A stretch of 64,000 nt of DNA from Methylosinus sp. H3A (GTDB lineage Bacteria; Pseudomonadota; Alphaproteobacteria; Rhizobiales; Beijerinckiaceae): assembly GCF_015709455.1 (NCBI RefSeq), contig NZ_JADNQW010000004.1, positions 62,001 through 126,000 on the forward strand, in the 5' to 3' direction. Positions within the stretch are counted from its first letter, which is position 1, and each line of letters opens with the position of its first letter. The position numbers were made by a program, and so were the translations under genes. Shown here piece after piece: positions 19,201 through 27,351 of the stretch. The notes below the pieces were generated by a model, which saw only the letters and a list, made by a program, of their open reading frames with translations, was not told where the DNA came from and did not search any database.

Positions 19201-19402
19201 CGAGCGGCGTCGCCACGGAGGACGCCATCGTCTCCGGCCCTGCGCCCGGCATGGTCGCTGTGACATAGATCGTCGGATAGTCGACCTGCGGGAAGGGTGC
19301 GATCGGCAAATAGAAGAATGCGCTCAGACCCAGCAGCATGCAGCCGAGGGTCAGGAGCGTCGTCGCCACGGGCCGGGTGATCGCTTTTTGAAGAAAATCC
19401 AT
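16289..19402 (-). CDS. RND-family efflux transporter subunit
   Basis: 1037-residue inner-membrane pump subunit of the HAE1/MdtBC type, starting MDFLQKAITRPVATTLLTLG at 19402. Hallmarks are present. The first membrane helix is followed by the periplasmic motif FPQVDYPTIYVTATMPGAGP. The TM4 aspartate pair lies in GVIVDDAIVVVE and the TM10 lysine in LTGVAMKNAIMMID. Twelve helices and two large periplasmic loops fit the usual length. These pumps exchange protons for drugs, lipids or metals and need a periplasmic adaptor and an outer-membrane channel. Neither gene is adjacent, because IS sequence lies directly upstream. No good ribosome site precedes the start, so an original promoter may have been lost. 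Confidence 0.88.
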   Translation of the reverse strand: MDFLQKAITRPVATTLLTLGCMLLGLSAFFYLPIAPFPQVDYPTIYVTATMPGAGPETMASSVATPLERHLGRIADVREISSSSISGMSSVFLEFGLARSVDGAARDVQAAINSARVDLPATLRANPTYTKANPGENPIFILALTSSKLSQSAIYDAATVVLQQKLAQVDGVGRVLIVGSSLPGVRIELNPGLTAKYGVALEDVRVAIAATNVSHPKGALESNESRLQIYANDQIFKAADYRDIIVATRNGGPVRLADIADVADSVEDLRTMGLCNGAPAVQVILYRQPGANMVETVDRVRALLPALSHALPGDLQIDVVQDRTLTIRNSLRELELALLIAIVLVVVVVFLFLRDAKVTLISTITIPATLSTTFALMYAFGYSINNLSLMALTIATGVIVDDAIVVVECAMRRIEAGAHPFNAAMESVREAAFTIIAMSLSLVAVFLPVSFLDGVIGRMLREFAIVLTVAIVVSMVLSLTTTPMLCGHVLRMRAQDARPSERLWGCLTKAYSYSLSAMIARPVSTMAALSSVIVLNLYLFAAIPKSLFPFQDTGRVRGTIIADQSASYTVMTRKLEQTIGVLQKDPDVFAATGTIGGNLNGPTSNNRADLLVWLKPRGTRRVSADEVIARLRAPLRQISGATIALRSVQDLAFTVASGTANYTYILKSDDLGALRFWAPRLTEALAASGRLLDVVSDQQDKSLQTRLEIDRVAAARLNLTAADIDNELYDAFGQRHVSTLYAAHNQYHVVMELAPQFVGRPRSLENFFFVPPGSGSGVESRGATPVARAPARAAPLAQLGRLTPVLAPIAVNHWAGSASVGISFSLPPTESVAGAASFIRETLARIGAPPSIHGELFTPTGPFEGIFGSYGFLIFGAIAVVYIILGVLYESYVHPITILSTLPSAGVGAALALLSTKTELSLFAMIGLLMLTGVAMKNAIMMIDVALAAQRSTGLDAARAIELACVERLRPIMMTTAIAFFSALPLALGNGEGAEIRQPLGISIAGGILSSLLLTLYTTPVVYVLIDRLSRSRAGKS

Positions 19403-19545
19403 TGTCGAAAACCGAGACGCGGCGGCAGACTGTGAAGCCGTATGGCCTTTCGCCGCTCGTGCTTCTCCAGCGGGTCGCTGAGCCGAACCCAAAATCTAGT
19501 AGGATGGTGTGCATAGCCCCAGTCCAAGGGCTTGGCAAGGATCCT

Positions 19546-19590
19546 GTGCTCGTCCTCGACAACGCCGGCTGGCATGGCGAGGCGGGTCTG
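19546..19590 (+). pseudogene. 45-base scrap of an IS630 transposase gene
   Basis: The frame reads VLVLDNAGWHGEAGL, the second-Asp motif of the IS630 transposase, and the DNA is almost identical to 3660-3704. Nothing of the element remains on either side. Confidence 0.7.
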
Positions 19591-19592
19591 AT

Positions 19593-20410
19593 GGCTCTGT
19601 CGCGAATTTTGGTTCTGTCGCGAAATTTGTCTATAGGCGCGACGGGTGACCGAGAATGACGTGACTCAGGCGGCAAGGGAATAGAATTGCTGCGCGGGAC
19701 GCATTTCGTTCGTCGTTCGCATCTGCCCCTTTCGGATCATGTGCATCAGCTCGATCCCAGAAAGCGTCGCGGCAGCCGATCGAAATGATTTGAAACCCAG
19801 CGTCGGACGCGTCACTTGCTTCACCGCTCGATGGTCTTGCTCGACGATATTATTGAGATATTTGATGCGCCGGATTTCGATGTCCGCTTCACGCTCCTCA
19901 TTGTAGCTTTCGATCGCCGCTGTGTTGGCTCCGCTCTTGTCGATCGTGATCTTCTTCGGCTCGCCGTGCTGGCCGATCGCCTTGCCCAAGAAACGCAACG
20001 CGGCTTTGCAATCCCTCTTGGCCGTCAGAAGGAAATCGACCGTCGCACCCGCTTTGTCGACCGCCCGATACTGATATTTCCAGCAGCCTTTGACTTTCAC
20101 ATAGGTCTCATCGAGACGCCAGCTCGACCCGACAGCGCGCTTGCGAGCACGAAACTCCATTTCCAGCAAAGGCGCGTATTTGGCGACCCAGCGGTTGAGC
20201 GTGGAATGGTCGACCTCGACGCCGCGCTCTTCCATCATTTCCTCGAGCTGACGATAGCTCATCGGATACGCCACATACCAGCGGACGCCCCACAGGATCA
20301 CGTCGCGTTCAAAATGGCTGCCCTTGAAATCGATCATCACGCTATTCCGCCTGCCCCAGCCCGGCGATCATAGCCCCAACCGGCCCGCGAGAAAAATTCG
20401 CGACAGAGCC
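19593..20410 (-). mobile_element. IS6-family insertion sequence, near-complete
   Basis: The element runs from GGTTCTGTCGCGAAATTTGT at 19611 to GAAAAATTCGCGACAGAGCC ending at 20410, about 800 bp. An extra partial IS6 end (GGCTCTGTCGCGAATTTT) sits directly in front at 19593-19610, so two IS6 ends meet head to tail. Flanking bases do not form a target duplication. The right end cuts the duplicated vapB fragment. Confidence 0.82.
19666..20337 (-). CDS. IS6-family transposase
   Basis: 223-residue transposase starting MIDFKGSHFERDVILWGVRW. An HTH-like segment (YRQLEEMMEERGVEVDHSTL) precedes the DDE core, with Asp in SWRLDETYVKVKG, Asp in ITIDKSGANT and Glu in NNIVEQDHRAVK. The C-terminal LGFKSFRSAAATLSGIELMH is the family signature. 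Full length and apparently functional; highly similar to the copy at 25.2 kb, with which it could drive deletion or cointegrate formation. Confidence 0.92.
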   Translation of the reverse strand: MIDFKGSHFERDVILWGVRWYVAYPMSYRQLEEMMEERGVEVDHSTLNRWVAKYAPLLEMEFRARKRAVGSSWRLDETYVKVKGCWKYQYRAVDKAGATVDFLLTAKRDCKAALRFLGKAIGQHGEPKKITIDKSGANTAAIESYNEEREADIEIRRIKYLNNIVEQDHRAVKQVTRPTLGFKSFRSAAATLSGIELMHMIRKGQMRTTNEMRPAQQFYSLAA

Positions 20411-20625
20411 CTTTTTCTCCCGCTCGCGCTGGAGCTCATTGGCGCAAGCCATCTCGGATGGCGTCGACGATGGGCTTCCCCTTCGCTTTCGCGAGCTTGC
20501 GAATGAGTTCGTCGGTCTCCGGGTCTTTGATGCTATAGGCCACAGGATACCTCATATTTTATATACGCATATCCTAATCGAGGTATATTCGGATTCGACC
20601 CCGCGTTCAAGCCCGTGGCTCCTGA
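20411..20625 (-). pseudogene. vapB: Duplicated vapB promoter and 5' fragment
   Basis: On the minus strand this copies about 7140-7350: the same leader, the palindromic operator with one change, ATG at 20555 and MRYPVAYSIKDPETDELIRK. One inserted base (GAGATGGC instead of GAGAGGC, near 20455) breaks the frame, and the IS6 end at 20410 removes the rest. No vapC copy follows. Confidence 0.88.
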
Positions 20626-20703
20626 CAAGCGGCAAGATCAATGGGCTGATCGGAGGACCGCTCGGCGAGGCTCTGCTAGCCGGCGACCTTTCGCATGGTG
20701 ATG

Positions 20704-21072
20704 TTAACGTGCCTCCGCTGTAATGCTTGCGACGAATCTTTTCTCCTCGACGATTTCCGACTTGAGAACGTCATTGATTCGTCGTTTGAGAAGCGCGCGT
20801 TCATCATTGAATTTGTAGACGGATCGAGCGAGTTCGATGAACTCCGCGTCGAATTCTCGTCGGCCCTCTTTTTCGCGGAGAGCGTCTTCTATCTTCCACA
20901 GTGTGCTGTTGACGGTTTTCAGGTTGTCCTTAAGATTCAAAATCTCCTCGCAACCTCCATGCATATCTACGATTTCCTGCAACAGAAGCAGTTCTTTCTG
21001 CACGTTGGCGCGCGCCGCGGGCTCAAATATCTCGACGCTCTTGATTTCGAGAATCGTGATTTTGTCGATCAA
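20704..21072 (-). CDS. DUF6165-type protein or lost C-terminal module
   Basis: About 122 residues starting LIDKITILEIKSVEI, then helical, charged sequence with NLKDNLKTVNSTLW and FNDERALLKRRINDVLKSEI. I recognise the DUF6165 pattern, whose usual start is PVSWGELIDKITILEIK. The PVSWG part is present in the overlapping frame of the upstream TPR gene, separated by a G-run (TGGGGGCGAG near 21080). The module is therefore offset by one base from its natural beginning. A TTG at 21072 is the only start in this frame. Function unknown; often found near glycan-related genes. Confidence 0.5.
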   Translation of the reverse strand: MIDKITILEIKSVEIFEPAARANVQKELLLLQEIVDMHGGCEEILNLKDNLKTVNSTLWKIEDALREKEGRREFDAEFIELARSVYKFNDERALLKRRINDVLKSEIVEEKRFVASITAEAR

Positions 21073-22837
21073 CTCGCCCCCATGAAACCGGCGCCCGCGG
21101 CGTGGCGAGTTCGCGTTTCTTCGTTCGCTGACGCTCTTTGTCCATCAGCTCACGCAATGCGCTTTCAATATCCGAGAAGACGCTACGCCAATCGTCCCTC
21201 GTCTGTTGGCGGAAAAGACGCATCGTCGGATACCAGGGACTATCCGTCCGGTCCAACATCCAGCGCCAGTCCGGAACGTATTTGACCGCTAACCAGACCG
21301 GCCGCGCCAATGCGCCCGCAAGATGCGCGATCGATGTGTCACAGCTGATGACGAGGTCTAAGCTTTCCATGACCGCCACCGAATCAGCAAACGCATCATC
21401 GTCTGCGTCATAGTCGTCACCGAGTGTCTCGACCGTCATGCCTTCGAGCAATTCGCGTAGCTGTTCGACTCCCTCGTTCTTCTGCAACGAAATCAGCCGC
21501 ACGTTCGGCAGCCGCGATATCGCCAGAAACTCCGCGAGCGCAAATGATCGCCCGTTGTCGATCTTCCCCGCCTTGCTACCCTGCCAAGCGATCCCGATCT
21601 TAAAACCTTGGCCTCCAAGCCTCGCTTTCCATTTCCGTACGCGTTCCACTTCCGCGCGCAGATAAGGCGTTTCCCCAGGCGGAAGCTTTAGACGGCTTCC
21701 AAAGGCGAACGGAAGGCTCAGCAAAGCACATTGATAGTCGAAGGCCTCGCCTTCAGGAAGACTGGGCACGAACCGGACGCCCGCGATAGAGTGACGCATC
21801 AAACCCAGCAAGCGATAGCGCACAAAGAATGTTACGTCCGCTCCAGATGCAGCGAGATATAGAAAATATCTACAAAATTGAATTACATCTCCTAGGCCTT
21901 GCTCATCGTACACGATTATTCTCTTACCCACGACGTCCTCGCCGCCCCATGTCGGACACGAAATCAAAAGGCCTCTCCTTGGCGCTTTTTTGCGATCCCA
22001 TCGGCTTTCATACCCAGACCATCCTGCGATGAAGTCGCCTCGGAGCAGCGCGAGCAATCCGCGATTGTAGAGGGCGTCGGCATAGTCGGGCTGGATCGAC
22101 AGCGCCTTGTCGTAGGAGGCCGACGCCTCATCGAGCCGCTTGAGCTCTAGGAGCGCGTTACCGCGATTATAATGAGCCTCCGTGAAGTCGGGTTTGATTG
22201 ACAGCGCATGGTCGTAAGACGCCAACGCTTCGGCGAACCGTTTCAGCTCTTGGAGCGCGCCGCCGCGATTGACGAGGGCGACAGCATAGCTGGGCTTTAT
22301 CGACAGCGCTTTGTCATAGGCCGCCAATGCCCCGTCGAGCCGGCCGAGCTCCTGGAGAGCATTACCGCGATTGATGACCGCGTCGACATAGTCGGGATTT
22401 ATCGACAGTGCTCTGTCGTAAGACATTACTGCCTCGTCGAGCCGCTTGAGCATCTGGAGCGTGTTGGCGCGATTGAAGTGCGCGTCGGCGTAGTCGGGAG
22501 CAATGGCGATGGCCTTGTCGTAGGATGTCACCGCCTCTTCGAAGCGCTTCAGCATTTGGAGCGCGTTGCCGCGGATGTAGAGCATGTCGGGGTCATCGGG
22601 CTTGATCGACAGCGCCTTATCGAAGAGCTCCATGCCGCGTTCCAGACGATCTGTCTGGATCATGATGACGCCGAGCAAATGCAATGCGGTGACTTGCGCC
22701 GCATCTTCGGCAAGAATCAAAAGGTATATTTTCTCCGCATGAGATAGAAGGCCATTTTGATGAAAGTCGATAGCTCGGAACAGGCGATCCGAGATCTGTG
22801 TCGAAGGGGAAGGTGTGTACCGCATGTAACGCGACAT
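21023..22837 (-). CDS. TPR protein with glycosyltransferase-like domain
   Basis: 604-residue protein from ATG 22837. After a 30-residue lead it contains about seven tetratricopeptide repeats of 34 residues (units such as ALSIKPDDPDMLYIRGNALQ), up to about residue 270. The second half resembles the GT9/GT41-like domain seen in bacterial TPR proteins: YDEQGLGDVIQFCRYF, FKIGIAWQGSKAGKIDNGRS, SLDLVISCDTSIAHLAGALA, VWLAVKYVPDWRWMLDR. Such proteins may transfer sugars to proteins or polysaccharide. The final 20 residues (PVSWGRVDRQ onward) are a frameshifted reading of the DUF6165 start, so the authentic C-terminus was probably different. Confidence 0.8.
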   Translation of the reverse strand: MSRYMRYTPSPSTQISDRLFRAIDFHQNGLLSHAEKIYLLILAEDAAQVTALHLLGVIMIQTDRLERGMELFDKALSIKPDDPDMLYIRGNALQMLKRFEEAVTSYDKAIAIAPDYADAHFNRANTLQMLKRLDEAVMSYDRALSINPDYVDAVINRGNALQELGRLDGALAAYDKALSIKPSYAVALVNRGGALQELKRFAEALASYDHALSIKPDFTEAHYNRGNALLELKRLDEASASYDKALSIQPDYADALYNRGLLALLRGDFIAGWSGYESRWDRKKAPRRGLLISCPTWGGEDVVGKRIIVYDEQGLGDVIQFCRYFLYLAASGADVTFFVRYRLLGLMRHSIAGVRFVPSLPEGEAFDYQCALLSLPFAFGSRLKLPPGETPYLRAEVERVRKWKARLGGQGFKIGIAWQGSKAGKIDNGRSFALAEFLAISRLPNVRLISLQKNEGVEQLRELLEGMTVETLGDDYDADDDAFADSVAVMESLDLVISCDTSIAHLAGALARPVWLAVKYVPDWRWMLDRTDSPWYPTMRLFRQQTRDDWRSVFSDIESALRELMDKERQRTKKRELATPRAPVSWGRVDRQNHDSRNQERRDI

Positions 22838-23053
22838 TTCGATAGCTCCAAAGCCAACCCGCCTTGCTGGTGAATGTGGCTCGAAACATTGATTTGGTGA
22901 AGGGTTTTGTTGTCGAAGCCGATCCGCGCCAGTTCAGGGGAACCATACCCGCCATGATCAATGCTATGCTGCCCCTGGCTAGCCGGTCACCTGTCTGCGG
23001 GAAGGGCGCAGGGCTTTCGCCGAGCTATGCCGGATTTTAGGTGACGGGGCGGA

Positions 23054-23735
23054 TCAAGCGGCGGTTTTGGTTTCGCGGGCGATCTCGATTCCGTCGCGGA
23101 ATGTGACGCCTTCGATGAGTTTCGGCAACTGATTTTGTCCTTTCAGCCGCCGCCAATTTTTCGACGCCGCCATCACGAGCTTGAAAACCATGAGGCGCGC
23201 CGTGTCCTGCGAAAGCGCGCCCTTCATGCGAACCGTGCGATGACGCACCGTCGAAAACACGCTCTCGATCGGGTTCGACGTCCGCAGATGCACGAAATGC
23301 TCGGCGGGAAAGTCGAAGAAGGTCAGCAGCGTGTCGCGATCCTTCAGCAGGCAGTCGACCGCCTTCTGATATTTCGGCGCGTATTTCTCGGCGAAGGTCG
23401 TCATCGCCGCCTCGGCCGCCGCGCGGCTCGGCGCCTGCCAGATCTCGCGCAGATCCCTGTGGGCGTTCGGTTGAACGGACTTCGGCAGCTTGTCCAGGAC
23501 GTTCAACGTCTTGTGCACCCAGCAACGCTGATGGCGGGTCTTCGGGAAAGCCTCGTCGTGAGCCTTCCAGAAGCCGAGCGCGCCGTCGCCAACGGCGATC
23601 TCCGGCGCGACCGCCAAGCCGCGCCTCTTCAAGTCGACGAGCAGTTCCTTCCAGCTCTGCGCGCTCTCCCGAATGCCCGTCTGAAAGCCGACCAGCTCCT
23701 TCTTGCCCTCCGGCGTCGCGCCCATCGCGTTCGTC
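23054..23735 (-). pseudogene. IS256-family transposase, C-terminal part
   Basis: The minus-strand frame from GATPEGKKELVGFQTGI to the natural stop at 23054 covers the catalytic and C-terminal regions: APEIAVGDGALGFWKAHDE, HQRCWVHKTLNVLDKLP, RTSNPIESVFSTVRHRTV. The N-terminal third is missing; the open frame continues upstream into unrelated sequence. This is a different IS256 subgroup from the element at 10.8 kb. Confidence 0.82.
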
Positions 23736-24000
23736 CGCTGCGTTTGAGGATCGTTTCCCGGGTCATCGGGCGCGGCGCATACGCGATCGTACCTGTAAGG
23801 GTAAAAACATAGTTTGTCTAGCGGAGTTATAGAGCTTAGAAAAACAAGCACGCATCGTCCGAAATCGGCGCTCATTGAAATATGGGTTTTTGCCTCGCGC
23901 TCATGTGTGGATGTCAGGCCCAAATCCAGATCCCATGAGGGCGTAGCGGCGGCCGGGAGGGTATCCTGATAGCCGCAAAAGCATCAGGGAACGCCATCTC

Positions 24001-24837
24001 ATGGGAAAGACAATTTCATCGGCATTGCCGACGGTGGCCGTGGATTATGACGCGACGCTCATCATGGCTGTGGAAACCAGCAACAAGAGCTGGGTGGTGG
24101 CTGCGCATGTGCCTGGGCTCGGGAATATCAAGGCCAAGCAGACGATCGAGCCGGCGACCGCAGCGCTGGCGACGTCGATCGAGGGCTACCGTCGCCGCGC
24201 CGCAGCGTTCGGAAAAGAGATCGATCGCGTGATCGTGGTTTATGAGGCTGGGTATGGCGGCTTCTGGCTGGCGCGCTGGCTGATGGCGCGTGGCGTCGAG
24301 GTCCATGTCATCCAACCGTCGAGCGTTCCCGTGGAACGGCGCAAGCGGCGAGCGAAGTCGGACAAGATCGACGCCGATCTTCTGCTTCGAACGCTAATGG
24401 CCTGGCTACGAGGCGAGCCGCGCGTTTGCTCGATGGTGATGATTCCCGAGGAAGCCGAAGAGGACGCACGGCGACCATCGAGAGAACGCGAGGAGCTCGT
24501 CCGCGAGCGCATCATGCTGACCAATCGGATTGGCGCGATACTGGCGACGGTGGGAGTGGAGGACTACAATCCATTGCGTCGCGATCGACGGGTGCGGCTG
24601 GAAGCGTTGAGGACGGCGCTGGATCAACCGCTGCCGGAGCATGCCAAAGCGAAGATCGTTTGCATCATCGAGCGGCTCGAATTGGTTCTCTCGCAGATCT
24701 CGGCCCTCGAAACTCAGCGTGACGCCGTTCTCGAAGAGGAGGCGCCCGAGGAAGCGCAGCGAATGATCAAAGCGCTTGTCCTGCTCCGCAGCATCGGCAC
24801 GCAAAGCGCGACGGTGTTCGGCATGCGTTTCATAGTG
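24001..24837 (+). pseudogene. IS110-family transposase, C-terminally truncated
   Basis: Starts MGKTISSALPTVAVDYDATL and carries the IS110 DEDD N-terminal domain: IMAVETSNKSWVVAAH, VIVVYEAGYGGFWLAR, VHVIQPSSVPVERR and AKSDKIDADLLLRTL. It reaches LLRSIGTQSATVFGMR, the start of the transposase_20 region, and the family match then ends near 24837. The frame runs on to 24924 in unrelated sequence. The catalytic serine region is lost. Confidence 0.82.
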
Positions 24838-25068
24838 ACGATCGTCGGAGGGCTGGCGCTCAGCCAGCTCCTGACGGCTCTATACGACGCCGGTCATCTA
24901 TCTTCTCATGAGCCGGTTTCATAGAAAGCGCGAGAGCGCCTTTCCGTCGCCAGGCCGCGCCAATTCGCGGAACGCGGGCGTGCCGCCGCTCGCCTCGAAG
25001 CTCCACAAGGCAAGGCTGCGAGAGGCTGATTCTAAAAATTGCCGTTTGGCTCAGAACCGAATTTGCCT

Positions 25069-25887
25069 CGGGCTCGGGCTCTGTCGCAAATTTTTCTCGC
25101 GGGTCGGTTATGGCTATGATCGCCGGGCGAGGGGCAGGCGGAATAGTCCGATGATCGATTTCAAGGGCAGCCATTTTGAACGCGACATGATCCTGTGGGG
25201 CGTCCGGTGGTATGTGGCGTATCCGATGAGCTATCGGCAACTCGAGGAAATGATGGAAGAGCGAGGCGTCGAAGTCGACCATTCCACGCTCAACCGCTGG
25301 GTCGTCAAGTATGCGCCTTTGCTGGAGAAACAGTTCCGTGTACGCAAGCGCGCGATCGGATCCAGCTGGCGTCTCGATGAGACCTACGTGAAAGTCAAAG
25401 GCTGCTGGAAATATCTGTATCGGGCTGTCGACAAGGCAGGCGCGACGGTGGATTTCTTGCTGACCGCAAAGCGGGATTGCAAAGCGGCTCTGCGCTTTTT
25501 GCGCAAGGCGATCGGCCAGCATGGCAAGCCGGAGGAGATCACAATCGACAAGAGCGGCGCCAACACGGCAGCGATCGAAAGCTACAATGCGGAGCATGAA
25601 GGGGACATCGAAATCCGCCGCATCAAATATCTCAATAATATTGTCGAACAGGACCATCGAGCGGTGAAGCGAGTGACGCGGCCGATGTTGGGCTTCAAAT
25701 CATTTCGATCGGCTGCCGCGACACTCTCGGGGATCGAGCTCATGCATATGATCCGAAAGGACCAGTTGCAGACCGAGGGCAAATTGCGTCCAGCGCTGCA
25801 GTTCTATGCCCTCGCGGTGTGAGCAGCCTCACGCTCACACGCCCGCGTCCCCTCCGTAGACAAAATTTGCGACACAACCCGGGCTCG
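25069..25887 (+). mobile_element. Complete IS6 element with 8-bp target duplication
   Basis: The element spans 25077 (GGCTCTGTCGCAAATTTTTC) to 25879 (complement GGTTGTGTCGCAAATTTTG), 803 bp. It is flanked by an exact 8-bp direct repeat, CGGGCTCG, at 25069-25076 and 25880-25887. It is the only IS in the window with an intact target duplication, so it is the youngest simple insertion. It landed four bases downstream of the stop of the sulfonate-type binding protein gene. Confidence 0.92.
25151..25822 (+). CDS. IS6-family transposase
   Basis: 223 residues, same family as the copy at 19.7 kb with scattered substitutions (for example FRVRKRAIGSSWRLDET). The DDE residues are in WRLDETYVKVKG, ITIDKSGANT and NNIVEQDHRAVK. 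The start ATG 25151 is chosen by alignment with the other copies; the longer open frame upstream is outside the element's gene. Intact. Confidence 0.92.
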   Translation: MIDFKGSHFERDMILWGVRWYVAYPMSYRQLEEMMEERGVEVDHSTLNRWVVKYAPLLEKQFRVRKRAIGSSWRLDETYVKVKGCWKYLYRAVDKAGATVDFLLTAKRDCKAALRFLRKAIGQHGKPEEITIDKSGANTAAIESYNAEHEGDIEIRRIKYLNNIVEQDHRAVKRVTRPMLGFKSFRSAAATLSGIELMHMIRKDQLQTEGKLRPALQFYALAV

Positions 25888-25891
25888 TCCT

Positions 25892-27307
25892 TCAACGGGC
25901 GTTCGGGACACCGACGGCCTTCGACTTCGCCTCCGTGAAATCCAGCACGCCGCCATTCGCGCCATCGCCGAAGCGAGAGGCTGTGTCTTTCGAAAGATAG
26001 GCGCTCAAACGTCCATTGCTGTCCGAGACGAACCATGCGCGATCTGCAAATATCTCGACGCCGCTTACGCGATCGAAGGCGTAGATCGCGCGCGCTGCCC
26101 GGCCTTGGCGCTCGAGCTCGGCGAGCGCGCGCAATGCGCTCGCGAGGGAGGCGTATCTACGCACTCGGCCTTCGTCTTTCAGCCACAGCTCGGCGGACTG
26201 CGAGACGTCTTCGATCTGCTGTCCCGTGGACGCGTCCGTGAAGACCGGCGGAGGGGCGTCCGCCGCGAGCAGAGATTTATAGTCGAGACCCGCGTCTTTC
26301 GACGCTCGCTGGATAAAGATGTCGTCGATGAATGCGTCGAGATCGAGCCCCGTGTCGGCGCGCTTGAGCAGCCGAAGCGTGTCGATCGACGTCGCGACAT
26401 CCTGTCGAAATTCGGTTTTCCATGCGAGGGCGCGTGTCTGCAATCCGAAGGGACCATGGAAAAGATAGACGACCGGCGCGTCCATGCCTGTCACCTTGGC
26501 GATCAATTCGCTGTATTTTTCCGGCTCCGCCGTGAGCAGCCGCGTCGCTTCGATCACGGCGCGGAGATAGGCGACCACGACTTCGGGATATCGATCGGCG
26601 TATTCGGCGTCGACGAGCGCGCCGTGAAACGTCGGCACGCCCGCTTGCGCGCCGTCGAAGATTTTTCGCGCTACGCCGCGATAGGGAAACAGCTCGGCAA
26701 ATGGCGCGAAAGCGGCGTGGGCGTCGATCTGCCCGCTCTGCAACGCCGAGCCCGCCACTTCGGGCGCCTGCGCGATGATCTTCACGTCCATGTCCGGATT
26801 CCAGCCGAGATCGGTGATCGCGCGCAACAGCATGCCATGCGCGGTCGAGGCGAAGGGAACCGATATCGTCTTTCCCTTCAGATCGGAGAGAGATTGTGCG
26901 TGGGACCCGGTCGGCACCACGACGCCATTGCCGCTGCCGCGCACGCTTCCCGACAAGACGACGATGAACTTGCTGCGTTTGCCGGCCTTCTTGAAGGCGA
27001 CGCCGTTGAGCGCTCCGGGGAAATCCGCCATCACGCCGAAGTCGAGCTTGCCCGCGACCATCTCGTTGGTGATGGGCGCGCCGCTCGTGAAGTTCTTCCA
27101 CTGAACGTCATAGGTCGCGCCCTTGTACTTTCCGTCGCGCGGCAGATAGCGATCCAGAAGGCCGAGCTCACGAATGAGCAGCCCGCCGGCCGCGCAATTG
27201 ATCGTCGTATCCTGCACGCCGATCGCGATGCGGATCGTCTCCGCGGCCAACGGATTCGAAAGCGCCACGAGGAAAGTCGGCAGCAGCCAGAGGCGCAATA
27301 TCCGCAC
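25892..27307 (-). CDS. ABC importer binding protein with NosL-like tail
   Basis: 471-residue periplasmic protein with GTG start at 27307, AAGGA upstream and a signal peptide (LRLWLLPTFLVALSNPLAAE). Residues 20-350 have the NMT1/SsuA-type fold of sulfonate, nitrate or taurine binding proteins: NEMVAGKLDFGVMADFPGAL, GKTISVPFASTAHGMLLRAI, GSALQSGQIDAHAAFAPFAE. The last 110 or so residues are extra. YAFDRVSGVEIFADRAWFV and GGVLDFTEAKSKA resemble the C-terminal half of NosL-like proteins. Its permease and ATPase genes lie directly upstream in the same operon. Ligand not predictable; a sulfur compound is suggested by the neighbours. Confidence 0.82.
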   Translation of the reverse strand: MRILRLWLLPTFLVALSNPLAAETIRIAIGVQDTTINCAAGGLLIRELGLLDRYLPRDGKYKGATYDVQWKNFTSGAPITNEMVAGKLDFGVMADFPGALNGVAFKKAGKRSKFIVVLSGSVRGSGNGVVVPTGSHAQSLSDLKGKTISVPFASTAHGMLLRAITDLGWNPDMDVKIIAQAPEVAGSALQSGQIDAHAAFAPFAELFPYRGVARKIFDGAQAGVPTFHGALVDAEYADRYPEVVVAYLRAVIEATRLLTAEPEKYSELIAKVTGMDAPVVYLFHGPFGLQTRALAWKTEFRQDVATSIDTLRLLKRADTGLDLDAFIDDIFIQRASKDAGLDYKSLLAADAPPPVFTDASTGQQIEDVSQSAELWLKDEGRVRRYASLASALRALAELERQGRAARAIYAFDRVSGVEIFADRAWFVSDSNGRLSAYLSKDTASRFGDGANGGVLDFTEAKSKAVGVPNAR

Positions 27308-27351
27308 GTCGGTCTCGTCCTTCGTTTGTGCGCCTGCGCGCCTCGCGTTTC

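Noticed and set aside
22040..22640. Periodic repeats of about 102 bases that might suggest a CRISPR or satellite array
   Set aside because: They translate into successive 34-residue TPR units of the minus-strand gene, which explains the periodicity.
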